A stretch of DNA of 64,000 nt from Paraclostridium dentum (GTDB taxonomy: Bacteria; Bacillota; Clostridia; Peptostreptococcales; Peptostreptococcaceae). Within the stretch, counting starts at the first letter, position 1. Every line of letters starts with the position of its first letter. Shown piece by piece: positions 16,397 to 25,595 of the stretch. The notes under the pieces were generated by a model. That model was not told where the DNA came from, made no database searches, and was given only the letters and a program-made list of their open reading frames with translations. Made by a program: the position numbers and the translations under genes. The DNA is taken from assembly GCF_012922555.1 (NCBI RefSeq), contig NZ_WIPK01000002.1, positions 186,001-250,000 of the forward strand, in the 5' to 3' direction.

Positions 16397-17059
16397 ATGT
16401 CAATTTTAAAAATAAAAAATTTGAGTAAGGTGTATGGAGAAAATGAAACTGAGGTAAAGGCATTAAGCCATATAAATTTAGAAATAAACAAAGGTGAGTT
16501 TGTTGTAATAGTAGGTAAAAGTGGGAGTGGGAAAAGTACGCTTCTTCATATAATGGCAGGACTTGAAACCCCTACATATGGAGATGTAATTATAGAAAAT
16601 ATAAATCTTTCTTCTTTAAATGAAAAAGAAAGATCATTGCTTCGTAAAGAAAAAATAGGATTAATATTTCAATCATATAACTTGATACCAGTTTTAACAG
16701 TGGAAGAAAATATAAAATTACCAACTATAAATACAAGTAATAAAGATGATGGATACGTAAATGAATTGATGGAGTTACTTAATATAAAAGAAAGAAAAAA
16801 TCATTTGCCAAATCAATTGTCAGGGGGGCAACAACAAAGGGTTGCAATAGGAAGGGCACTTGTAAATAAGCCTGCTATTATATTTGCAGATGAACCTACG
16901 GGAAATTTAGATACAAAAACAGAAAGTGAAGTATTAAATCTTTTAAAAGAATCGCAGAAAAAATATAATCAGACGATAATAATGATAACTCATAATATGG
17001 ATATTGCTAAATATGCAGATAAAATTATAAAAATAGAAGATGGATTTATTAGGGAGTAG
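16397..17059 (+). CDS. ABC transporter ATPase (LolD/MacB/BceA type)
   Basis: 220 residues, AGGAGG before ATG. Walker A GKSGSGKST, Q-loop FQSYNLIPVLTVEEN, signature LSGGQQQRVAIGRAL, Walker B IIFADEPTGNLD, H-loop TH. This is the ATPase class that powers FtsX-domain permeases acting on antimicrobial peptides or lipoproteins. The permease starts 8 bp after its stop. It is paralogous to the ATPase at 24740, with matching motifs throughout. Expression is probably driven from the VirR-box promoter. Confidence 0.95.
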   Translation: MSILKIKNLSKVYGENETEVKALSHINLEINKGEFVVIVGKSGSGKSTLLHIMAGLETPTYGDVIIENINLSSLNEKERSLLRKEKIGLIFQSYNLIPVLTVEENIKLPTINTSNKDDGYVNELMELLNIKERKNHLPNQLSGGQQQRVAIGRALVNKPAIIFADEPTGNLDTKTESEVLNLLKESQKKYNQTIIMITHNMDIAKYADKIIKIEDGFIRE

Positions 17060-17067
17060 GTGAGATT

Positions 17068-19575
17068 ATGAAACTTATAGATGTAGTTAAAAGTTATATT
17101 ATGAAAAATAAGAAAAATTCATTATTAATAATTGTAAGTATTATAATTTCAACCGCACTTTTTTTAGTAATGAATATAATAAGTGAAGATGCAAGAAATA
17201 TAATGATAAATCAGGCAAAACAAGAACTAGGGTTAAAAAATGTTTCGTATTGGAATCCAACTAACAAGCAGGTAAAAGATATAGAAAATAACTCTAGAGT
17301 AGATAAAGTAGGTAAATCTATGCTTTTAGGACTTCATGATATTGGGCATGCTCAGACATTACAAATATTATGGGATGATAAGGTAGCACAAGAAATAAAT
17401 AAATGTTATGAATTAAAAGAAGGAAAGTTACCAACTAAGGAAAATGAAATTGCAGTAGATTCATGGTATATAGATCAAAAGAAAATGAAAAACCCAATAG
17501 GACAAACAATAAAATTAAATTATATGAAACCTAAAGCAAATGGAAGTACTTTATATACAGGTAAAAAAGATTTCAAAATAGTAGGTATTTTAAAATCAGA
17601 CTCTCTTTTAAAAGAACAAGGGATGTCTATAGGAGCTATAAGTGAAGAGTGTGCTATTAAAAATATACCAGTTAAAGATAAATACGACCAAGTTATGTTA
17701 ACTTTTAAAAAAGAAAAAAATATACCTAAGCAAGTGGAAAAACTTGTAAAAGAAGAAAACTTAAATAAAGATTATATGAACTTAAATAATAAGTTAATAA
17801 TAGCAATGTCAGATAGCATGAGCTTAAAAATACCATATATAATAATTAATATGGTTCTAGCATTTACTACAATATTGCTTATATACAACATATTTTATAT
17901 ATTGGTATCAAATAGAACAAAGGATTTTGGTATATTAAGGGCATTAGGGTTTATACCAATAGATGTATCAAAAATTATGATATTAGAAATATTTATATAT
18001 TCTATTATAAGTATCCCAATAGGGTTGTTATTAGGAGAAGTTATATCAAATTTATTTAGAGATTATGTAATAGGAGTAATATATAACATTGATTATGCAA
18101 ATTCAATAAAAAGTCCAAATTATATGAGTACATATATAATATCAGCATTACTTAGCATATTTACTGTAATAATATCTGTATATAAACCACTTAGACTATG
18201 CTCTAAAATAGACCCTATGATTTGTATAAGAAGAAATGATGAAAAAATTAAAATAAATCAAAAATCAATAATAAGTAAATTTATGAACAAATTTTACAAA
18301 GATTATGGAAACATAGCATCTAAAAATATACAAAGAAACAAAAAGCGTACGAATGTAGCTATAACATCAATGGTAATAATATTCTTTTTAATGTTCACAG
18401 TATATACTAAATCAACTAGTAACTTTTTAAATGCTGGAGGATTGAGATGGTGGATACCAGGTGAGTATTTACTTCACAATATAGATATAAATACAGTGAC
18501 TAAAAATGAAAAAAGTTATGACAAAACTACATTAAAATATATAAAAAATATAGAGGGTATAAAAGAAGTAAATGCATATAGAGATAAGCATTTTATAATA
18601 CAAACAGATGATAAGCATATGAACAAAACATCTGAATATTGGAAAACAAATAAGCATATAGAGCAAAATTCTGAAGTTAAAAATGGAGAAAAAATTTATA
18701 ATAATCCTACTGAATTTTTAGGAATTGAAGATATAAAAATATTAGATGATGTATTAATAGACGGAAAAGAAAATTTAAAAAAATTAAACAAAGAACCATA
18801 TATATATATAGATAAAATAGCTAGTGAAGGTCTTAATTTGAAAAAAGGAGATAAAGTTAATATAAATTTCAATATAACTGATTCAAAAACCGGTGACTAT
18901 AAAGAGACTAAATCTAAAGAATTTATTATTGGAGGAATTATTAAAAATCTACCATTAACAGCACAGGCAGGAACTTCTATTAGTGGAGTTATGTCCGTTA
19001 ATCAAATGAATAAATTTACAGGTATTTCTACATATGAAAGGTTTGATATATGGACAAATAAGCTTTCAAGCCAAAAAAATATTGAAAGTGAATTAAGTAA
19101 AATAATCGAAAATAGTGGTAAAGGGATTTTAATTCCATATAAAAGTGAAGCTGCTGGAATTGAAAAAAGTGATAATCAAAAAGCTATGATTATGACTTTA
19201 GTTGTTGGAGTTATAGTTTTACTATCATTATTTAACTGTTGTAATACTATAGTTACTAGCATAAATAGTAGAAGTAGAGAATTTGCATTATTTAGAGGTA
19301 TAGGAATATCTAAAGATGAAGTGAAAAAGATTGTTGTACTAGAAAGTTGTATATACATTGTAGTAGGTTTTATTATTTCTATAATACCTACCTTGATAGT
19401 AAGGTACATAATAATAAAATCTTTTGAAACTATTCAATTAATCAACTTGAAGTTTATAATAGCTGTAATTTTAATATTACTAGTTATAAGTGCGATAATT
19501 ATAATAACTACATTGAAAACATTAAAAAATGTTCAAGGTGAAGATTTTATAGAACAGATAAAAACTTTAGAATAA
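17068..19575 (+). CDS. FtsX-domain ABC permease
   Basis: 835 residues. Architecture: N-terminal TM (about 18-38), a large extracytoplasmic domain, three TM helices forming FtsX domain 1 (about 255-390, with the FGILRALGF motif), a further TM, a second extracytoplasmic domain, and FtsX domain 2 (about 700-830, with REFALFRGIGISKDEVKKIV). The two FtsX domains in one chain resemble the MacB-like/SalY group. With the upstream ATPase it would form an efflux or peptide-sensing complex. The gene closes with a bidirectional terminator shared with the convergent kinase. Confidence 0.9.
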   Translation: MKLIDVVKSYIMKNKKNSLLIIVSIIISTALFLVMNIISEDARNIMINQAKQELGLKNVSYWNPTNKQVKDIENNSRVDKVGKSMLLGLHDIGHAQTLQILWDDKVAQEINKCYELKEGKLPTKENEIAVDSWYIDQKKMKNPIGQTIKLNYMKPKANGSTLYTGKKDFKIVGILKSDSLLKEQGMSIGAISEECAIKNIPVKDKYDQVMLTFKKEKNIPKQVEKLVKEENLNKDYMNLNNKLIIAMSDSMSLKIPYIIINMVLAFTTILLIYNIFYILVSNRTKDFGILRALGFIPIDVSKIMILEIFIYSIISIPIGLLLGEVISNLFRDYVIGVIYNIDYANSIKSPNYMSTYIISALLSIFTVIISVYKPLRLCSKIDPMICIRRNDEKIKINQKSIISKFMNKFYKDYGNIASKNIQRNKKRTNVAITSMVIIFFLMFTVYTKSTSNFLNAGGLRWWIPGEYLLHNIDINTVTKNEKSYDKTTLKYIKNIEGIKEVNAYRDKHFIIQTDDKHMNKTSEYWKTNKHIEQNSEVKNGEKIYNNPTEFLGIEDIKILDDVLIDGKENLKKLNKEPYIYIDKIASEGLNLKKGDKVNINFNITDSKTGDYKETKSKEFIIGGIIKNLPLTAQAGTSISGVMSVNQMNKFTGISTYERFDIWTNKLSSQKNIESELSKIIENSGKGILIPYKSEAAGIEKSDNQKAMIMTLVVGVIVLLSLFNCCNTIVTSINSRSREFALFRGIGISKDEVKKIVVLESCIYIVVGFIISIIPTLIVRYIIIKSFETIQLINLKFIIAVILILLVISAIIIITTLKTLKNVQGEDFIEQIKTLE

Positions 19576-19583
19576 ATTATAAT

Positions 19584-19622
19584 ATATAAGTAAGGGTAGC
19601 ATTATGCTACCCTTACTTATAT
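19584..19622. terminator. Bidirectional terminator between convergent units
   Basis: A perfect 18-bp inverted repeat, arms 19584-19601 and 19605-19622 (core AAGGGTAGCA / TGCTACCCTT), with a 3-nt loop. It serves the permease on the plus strand and overlaps the last codons of the kinase gene on the minus strand. Confidence 0.85.
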
Positions 19623-21227
19623 ATTGCTACATTCTTCAAGTTGAACACCATCATTAAGCAATTCAAACTTTAAAGTAACTTTAAACAAATCACCATCAAT
19701 ATCTAGGTCAAGAGATCCATCTTGCATTTCAACTAAATTTCTAGCAATTGAAAGCCCAAGTCCACTTCCGTTTGTATTTCTTGAAACATCTCCACGAACA
19801 AATCTTTCAAGTAGCTCATTAGGTGATATGTTTAATTTATGATTAGATATATTTTTCATAGATATAAAAACATATCCGTAATTTGTATAAACATCAATAT
19901 ATACTCTTGTATTTGGCAAAGAGTATTTTGTTATATTAGTAATCAAGTTATCAAATACCCTGAACATTCTTTTTCCATCAATATTACTAAATACAGGGAA
20001 GTCAGGGGTATTAATTATAAAATCAAGATTAGAAGCTTCAATCTTATCGTCAAGCTCAACAATACTTTGTATTAAAAGTTCTTTTATATCTGTTTTTTCA
20101 AAATGAAGTTCTATATCACCACTACTTATTTTAGACGCTTCGAATATATCTTCGACAAGGGTTTTAAGTTTAGCAGCTTTTTTATCTAGTATATTTATAT
20201 AAGTTTTAGTTGTTTGCTCATCTAGTTCATTATTTTTTAAAATATCTATATAGCTAATAATTGAAGTTAATGGAGTTTTTAAATCATGACTAACATTTGT
20301 TATAAGTTCTGTTTTGGTTCTTTCGCCTTTTAATTGACTTTCAAGAGCCTTATCTAACCCATCGCTTATATTATTTACACTTTGTGCAATAGAGGCTAAC
20401 TCATCATTACCTATAATATCAAGTTCATGCTCTAAATCACCTTTTTCTATATCTTTAATATTTCGCTCTATATATTCTATATAATCAATCTTTTCTTCTA
20501 TTTTTTTATAAATATATGAGTAGCAAATCATGCTCGCAATGCTTAAGTACAAAGCTCGTGTTAATGCATAAATTGGCCAATATTGAGAAACTACCATTGT
20601 TAGAAAAACAAATATAAATTGAATGGAGGTAGTAATTACAAATAAAGCAGAAATTTTTTTACTTAATGTGTTTTTTTTATTTTTAGAAATAAATCCACGT
20701 ATAAGGTACATGCAAATAAATCTAGATTTTATAGTATTTTTATTAGAAAAAATACTGATGCACGAAAGATATAACATCCATAAAATTATGATATTGGCTA
20801 TAACTAAATCTGTATCATAAAATTCCATAGTACGCTTCCAAACAAAGTACCTACTCATAAAAACAAATATTACACAAATTATAATGATTTCTATATAAGC
20901 CATGTTTATTAATTTAACTGACGAAGTTATTAACTTAACTGATGCTTTTATATTAAAAATATAAACAAAGAAACTGACTAAAGATATAATAGACGTGATA
21001 AAAGCAATATCTTTTTGAATACCTAAAAGCTCAATTTTAGAGTGTTCATAAACTGGTCCAAATAAATAATATTTAGGAAAAAATTCTGTAGTAGAGTTAC
21101 CTAAAAAATTAAACATTATATTAAAACAAACTTCAAATAATATCGATAAAGATATAAAAAGTATAAATAACGATAAAAACTTTAAAAGTGGATTATTAAT
21201 AAGCAATTTTTTCGATTTTGTAACCAA
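19617..21227 (-). CDS. Sensor histidine kinase (HisKA type) with multi-TM sensor
   Basis: 536 residues from a TTG start inside the 3' end of the response regulator gene (32-nt overlap), giving tight coupling. Residues about 15-245 contain five or six TM helices with no large extracellular domain. A HAMP-like linker (YIERNIKDIEKGDLEHELD) leads to the HisKA H box NVSHDLKTPLTSIISYIDIL and the HATPase G boxes (GSGLGLSIARNLVEMQDGSL). It is closely related to the kinase at 54730 in the catalytic half but not in the sensor half. The divergent FtsX/ABC genes suggest a Bce-like detection module for a wall-active peptide. Confidence 0.93.
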   Translation of the reverse strand: MVTKSKKLLINNPLLKFLSLFILFISLSILFEVCFNIMFNFLGNSTTEFFPKYYLFGPVYEHSKIELLGIQKDIAFITSIISLVSFFVYIFNIKASVKLITSSVKLINMAYIEIIIICVIFVFMSRYFVWKRTMEFYDTDLVIANIIILWMLYLSCISIFSNKNTIKSRFICMYLIRGFISKNKKNTLSKKISALFVITTSIQFIFVFLTMVVSQYWPIYALTRALYLSIASMICYSYIYKKIEEKIDYIEYIERNIKDIEKGDLEHELDIIGNDELASIAQSVNNISDGLDKALESQLKGERTKTELITNVSHDLKTPLTSIISYIDILKNNELDEQTTKTYINILDKKAAKLKTLVEDIFEASKISSGDIELHFEKTDIKELLIQSIVELDDKIEASNLDFIINTPDFPVFSNIDGKRMFRVFDNLITNITKYSLPNTRVYIDVYTNYGYVFISMKNISNHKLNISPNELLERFVRGDVSRNTNGSGLGLSIARNLVEMQDGSLDLDIDGDLFKVTLKFELLNDGVQLEECSNI

Positions 21228-21915
21228 TTCCCCACACCACCTTTAAATATTTAGGATCTTTTGAGTTAATTTCTATCTTTTCTCTAATCCTTCTAATATG
21301 CACAGCTACAGTTTTTTCACAATTATAAGCTATTTCCTCCCACACATGTTCATAAATATCCTTAGAAGAAAAAACAATTCCTTTATTCTCAAGCAAAAAC
21401 TCTAAAATTTTAAATTCAATAGGAGTAACCTTAATATTTTCCCCATCTAAAGTAACTACTTTTGTATCTTTATTAAGGCAAAGCCCACCACTATTTAATA
21501 TTGAATTAGTACAACTAGAAATATGGGTATTTTCACCCATTGTATTTAAGTTTATAAATCTTCTAAGTTGAGATTTAACACGAGCTATAAGTTCTAATGG
21601 ATTAAATGGTTTAGTTATATAATCATCAGCACCCATGTTTAATCCTAAGATTTTATCCATATCTTGATCTTTTGCAGATAAAAGTATTATAGGAATATTG
21701 TTATTTTCTCTAATTTTAAGAGTAGCCTTAAGTCCGTCCATGTTTGGCATCATAACATCCATAATAACTAAATCTATATTACTATTTATTAAATTTTCAA
21801 TAGCTTCCAATCCATCATATGCTTTTAAAATATTAAACCCCTCTGGTTTTAGATAAAATTCAATAGCATCAACTATTTCTCTATCATCATCAACTATTAA
21901 TATATTTTCACCCAT
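21196..21915 (-). CDS. OmpR/PhoB-family response regulator
   Basis: 239 residues. Receiver domain with ILIVDDDREIVDAIEF, the phospho-aspartate in DLVIMDVMMPNMDGLKATLK and the LLSAK / KPFNPLELIAR motifs; C-terminal winged helix (LTPIEFKILEFLLENKG-like core and KTVAVHIRRIREKIEIN). GGAGTG lies upstream of the ATG. It is transcribed divergently from the transporter at 22131, with a perfect 15-bp palindrome at 22009-22023 between them. The protein is strikingly similar to the regulator at 53811, differing mainly in a longer linker between the domains. Confidence 0.95.
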   Translation of the reverse strand: MGENILIVDDDREIVDAIEFYLKPEGFNILKAYDGLEAIENLINSNIDLVIMDVMMPNMDGLKATLKIRENNNIPIILLSAKDQDMDKILGLNMGADDYITKPFNPLELIARVKSQLRRFINLNTMGENTHISSCTNSILNSGGLCLNKDTKVVTLDGENIKVTPIEFKILEFLLENKGIVFSSKDIYEHVWEEIAYNCEKTVAVHIRRIREKIEINSKDPKYLKVVWGIGYKIEKIAY

Positions 21916-22008
21916 AAAATCACTCCTTCAGAAGTTATTATAACATAGAGTTTTATGCATTAAATCTATAAACACAAGATTAAATTATTAAGAATTTATT
22001 ACGAAAAG

Positions 22009-22046
22009 TTGTAATTATTACAATTGAATAAAGAAGTTTATACAAT
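22009..22046 (+). promoter_or_regulatory. Promoter with overlapping operator-like palindrome
   Basis: TTGTAAT-T-ATTACAA (22009-22023) is a perfect palindrome. Its right arm TTACAA (22018-22023) also reads as a -35 box, 17 bp from a -10 TACAAT (22041-22046). The transporter gene starts 85 bp further on. Binding there would compete with polymerase. Confidence 0.5.
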
Positions 22047-22130
22047 GAACCTAAATTACGTTTTTGATAAAAAATTTAATGTAGAATTCTACTGTAGCGA
22101 TAAAGTAGTTTAAAAGAGAGGGGAAGAATA

Positions 22131-24719
22131 ATGAAAAAAAATTTAAACTTAGGAGTTCGATATATGAAAGCCTATAAGGCTAGGTCATTTGCAATTATAC
22201 TAAGTATCATTTTATCGGTAGGTATGATAGTTGGAGTATTAACTTTAACAAAAACAGAAAAAATGAATGAATTACAAACAATGAAATACAATACGGGAAT
22301 ATATCATACAACATTTAAAGACTTAGATTACAATCAGTTAGAAAAAATTGAAAAGTCTAGTGATGTAGAAAATGTAGGTGCTTTTAATTTTCATGGAATT
22401 ACGACGGATAAAGAAAAACAATCTGTTATAATGTTAAATTGTAATGATGATTATATAATATCAAATTCAAAGCTTGAAAAGGGAAGACTTCCAAAAGAAA
22501 AAAATGAAATAGTAGCTGAAGAATGGGTTTTAAAAAACTTAGGAATACAGCCTACATTAAACCAAAATATAAAGCTTAATGTTGAAGATATAAACAAGAA
22601 TGTAAAAGATGAAGAATTTAAATTAGTAGGAATTATAAAAGATAGACCTACTGAAAAGCAAGTAGCCAAAATGCAAATGTACTTACCTCTTCAAAAGGGA
22701 AGTGAACATTTAGAAGTTGGAGTAGCTTTTAATGAGAAAATAGATATACAGGATTATTCTTTAGAACTTGCAAAAAAAGCTAATATAAATAAAGACAATA
22801 TAGGGATTCAAGAAGACTTTATATCAATTTCAAATGATGCAAACAATATTAGCTTAGATAATATATTGAGTGTATTAGTTATAAGTTTAATATGCGGAAT
22901 AGTTATATACAGTATTTTTAATATATCTATGTATAAAAGATTTAGAGAATATGGAGTATTAAGGGCAATAGGAGCTAGAAATTCAAAGGTATTTAAATTG
23001 ATATTAAATGAATTAATGACTTTGGGTATTATAGGTATGCCTATAGGGCTTTTAGGAGGATTAGGAGCATCTTTAATAGCTTATAAAAAATCAAGTGAAT
23101 TAAAAACAAGTATAGCTTTAGATGGAAAAATTATAAGTTCACATATGGTGTATCCCTTATTTGAAATAACACTATCTATATTATTTATGGTTTTAATATT
23201 ACTTTTAATATCATTTTTTACATATAGAAAGATAAATAAGTTATCTATTATAGACTCTATAAAAGGTAACAGAAAAGAAAATAGCATAAAAAGAAATAGG
23301 GTAAGTGTTAAAGATTTAAGTAAATATATGAAAACATATAAAGCTATATCTTTTAAAAACATATTAAGAAATAAAAAACGATTTATAATGATAGTTTTAT
23401 CAATGAGTATTTGCGGGATTTTATTTATAAACTCAAACTATCGTTCACATTTGTCTCAATCAGATGACTTTATTACAGATAGGGGACTGTTTAATAACTC
23501 TGATATGAGAATAGATATTTATGGGGCTGATAATCAAAGAAATGGCTTAAGTAAAGAAGATATAAAACAAATTGAAAATATAGATGGGGTAAAAGAAGTA
23601 GTAAAATCTCAAATAATGAATGGAAGAATGGTTATAAATAAAGGGAATATAGCTAATAAGGGCTATTTTGATTCTATAAATAAATCTATCAGGGGAAGTA
23701 ACCTTTTTAAAGGATATCTTGTAAAAGATAAAATAAATGATGAGTTGATATTAAAACAAAATCTTAGAGGATATGATGAAAAAGCTTTAAAAGAATTAAA
23801 TAAATTTTTAGTACAAGGAAACATAGATAATGAAAAAATGAAAAAAGAAGATTTAGCAGTAGTTTATGTTCCTATGGTTACCGAAGAAAAGTTTGATGGA
23901 GGTGTAACTTACTATAATGTTGATAATGGTAAGCCAGTTGCAAATATAAAGGTAGGAGATACTGTTAAAGTTAAATTTAGAGAAGATGGGAAAAGACCTA
24001 TAGAGTTTATAAGGTTAGAAGACACTGATGGTAAGTATATAGAAAAAGAATTTAAGGTAGGGGCAGTAGTTAGCTATCCATTTATGGCAGAAGATACGTA
24101 TACAAGCGATCATTGCGTAGATGTAATAGTGAGCGAAGATACATTTTCTAAAGCAACAAATAGTACAGCTTATCAAGCTATAAATATAAACTTAAAAGAA
24201 GGTGCAAATGACAAAAAGGTTTACGATGAAATCCTAAAGACGACTATAAAAGTTAAAGGTGCCATGGCTAGAAATATAATTGAAGAAAAGAGAAATTCTG
24301 ATGCAATGTATGAAAAATCTAGAGTTTTCAATGCTGCTATAGTAATAGTGCTATTTGTAATTGCAGTTGTGAATGTAGTAAATAATATAAGCCAAAGCAT
24401 AGTAGATAGAACTAATGAATTTGGAATGTTAAGAGCAGTAGGTCTTAATAATAAAGATTTTAGAAAAATGATAATATTTGAAGGGATTATATATACAGCA
24501 ATATCTAGTTTAATAATTATATTTGTATCTTTAATTCTAAACAAAACAACATATGACTCGTTTGGAGTATCTAAGTTTGGGATTGAATTTAGTATAAGAT
24601 ATATAGATTATATATCGATAATAGTAATAAATGCATTAATTGGAGTACTTGCAACTTACTTACCTGCTAAAAAATTAGAAAAAGTAAGTGTAGTTGAAAT
24701 GATAAATATAAATGAATAA
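22131..24719 (+). CDS. FtsX-domain ABC permease (second system)
   Basis: 862 residues, Shine-Dalgarno AGAGGGGA. Same plan as the permease at 17068: N-terminal TM, extracytoplasmic domain, FtsX domain 1 (about 245-385, with REYGVLRAIGARNSKVFKLI), TM near 430, second extracytoplasmic domain, FtsX domain 2 (about 730-860, with NEFGMLRAVGLNNKDFRKMI). It precedes its ATPase, the reverse of the first system. The partner kinase and regulator are divergent on the other strand. Efflux of, or protection from, antimicrobial peptides is the likely role; lipoprotein handling is the alternative. Confidence 0.9.
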   Translation: MKKNLNLGVRYMKAYKARSFAIILSIILSVGMIVGVLTLTKTEKMNELQTMKYNTGIYHTTFKDLDYNQLEKIEKSSDVENVGAFNFHGITTDKEKQSVIMLNCNDDYIISNSKLEKGRLPKEKNEIVAEEWVLKNLGIQPTLNQNIKLNVEDINKNVKDEEFKLVGIIKDRPTEKQVAKMQMYLPLQKGSEHLEVGVAFNEKIDIQDYSLELAKKANINKDNIGIQEDFISISNDANNISLDNILSVLVISLICGIVIYSIFNISMYKRFREYGVLRAIGARNSKVFKLILNELMTLGIIGMPIGLLGGLGASLIAYKKSSELKTSIALDGKIISSHMVYPLFEITLSILFMVLILLLISFFTYRKINKLSIIDSIKGNRKENSIKRNRVSVKDLSKYMKTYKAISFKNILRNKKRFIMIVLSMSICGILFINSNYRSHLSQSDDFITDRGLFNNSDMRIDIYGADNQRNGLSKEDIKQIENIDGVKEVVKSQIMNGRMVINKGNIANKGYFDSINKSIRGSNLFKGYLVKDKINDELILKQNLRGYDEKALKELNKFLVQGNIDNEKMKKEDLAVVYVPMVTEEKFDGGVTYYNVDNGKPVANIKVGDTVKVKFREDGKRPIEFIRLEDTDGKYIEKEFKVGAVVSYPFMAEDTYTSDHCVDVIVSEDTFSKATNSTAYQAININLKEGANDKKVYDEILKTTIKVKGAMARNIIEEKRNSDAMYEKSRVFNAAIVIVLFVIAVVNVVNNISQSIVDRTNEFGMLRAVGLNNKDFRKMIIFEGIIYTAISSLIIIFVSLILNKTTYDSFGVSKFGIEFSIRYIDYISIIVINALIGVLATYLPAKKLEKVSVVEMININE

Positions 24720-24739
24720 GGATATTGGGAGGATTTAAT

Positions 24740-25405
24740 ATGTCAATTTTAGAAACTATAAATTTATCAAAAACTTATGGTAATAAAGAAAGTAAAGTAA
24801 ACGCATTAAATAATGTTAATATAAATATAGAAAAGGGAGAATTTGTTGCAATAATAGGGCCTAGTGGAAGTGGTAAAAGTACACTTCTTCACTTATTAGG
24901 AGGGCTTGAGAAGATAAGTAGTGGAAGCATAAAAGTAAATGGAAAAGATATTAGTAAGCTAAAAGATATTGAACTAGCAGAATATAGAAGAAAAGAAGTG
25001 GGGTTTGTATTTCAACAATACAATTTAATTCCTGTACTAAATGTAGAGGAAAATATAGAACTTCCACTAATGTTAGGTAACGATGATATAGATGAAATAT
25101 ACATAAGTGAACTAATAGAGGTTTTAGGTCTTAAAGATAGAAAAAATCATCTTCCTAGTCAATTATCAGGAGGACAACAACAAAGGGTTGCAATAGGAAG
25201 AGCATTATCAACAAAGCCAAGTATAATTCTTGCAGATGAGCCTACAGGAAACTTAGACAGTAAAACAACAGATGAAGTAATGGAGTTATTAAAAAAATCT
25301 ATAAGAAAGTTTAAGCAAACATTAATAGTTATAACTCATGATATAAATATAGCTAAGAAAGCAGATAGAATAATTAATATAGTAGATGGAACTATAAAAA
25401 TGTAA
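24740..25405 (+). CDS. ABC transporter ATPase (second system)
   Basis: 221 residues. The ATG at 24740 follows GGGAGG; an in-frame TTG 15 bp upstream overlaps that site and is rejected. Walker A GPSGSGKST, Q-loop FQQYNLIPVLNVEEN, signature LSGGQQQRVAIGRAL, Walker B IILADEPTGNLD. It starts 20 bp after the permease stop, so the two are one operon. It is closely paralogous to the ATPase at 16397. Transcription ends at the repeat-type terminator immediately downstream. Confidence 0.95.
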   Translation: MSILETINLSKTYGNKESKVNALNNVNINIEKGEFVAIIGPSGSGKSTLLHLLGGLEKISSGSIKVNGKDISKLKDIELAEYRRKEVGFVFQQYNLIPVLNVEENIELPLMLGNDDIDEIYISELIEVLGLKDRKNHLPSQLSGGQQQRVAIGRALSTKPSIILADEPTGNLDSKTTDEVMELLKKSIRKFKQTLIVITHDINIAKKADRIINIVDGTIKM

Positions 25406-25408
25406 ATA

Positions 25409-25479
25409 AAAAGCTGTCTCAAAATTAATAGCAATGAAAGTATAAATTTATCATAAGCTATATATTTGAGACAGCTTTT
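25409..25479 (+). repeat. Long terminator-like repeat, family B copy 1
   Basis: AAAAGCTGTCTCAAA (25409-25423) pairs with TTTGAGACAGCTTTT (25465-25479) around a 41-nt loop. The loop contains GTATAAATTTATCATAAGCT, closely similar to GTATAAGTTTAATACTTAGC in the element at 39577-39647, which has nearly the same length and the same GCTGTC ends. It probably terminates the ABC operon. Confidence 0.65.
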
Positions 25480-25595
25480 ATAATATGTAATTAATTATAA
25501 ATATTTATGTTCTTATGTAATATTTAAAAATGTACACATTTCCCACCACAATTGGTTTAAATTATAACAAGAAATTTACTCATTTTTAAATTTAA

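Noticed and set aside
14119-17059. Complete agr quorum-sensing locus
   Set aside because: Regulator and kinase are of AgrA/AgrC class, but no AgrB processing enzyme or AgrD-like short peptide gene is found in the flanks.
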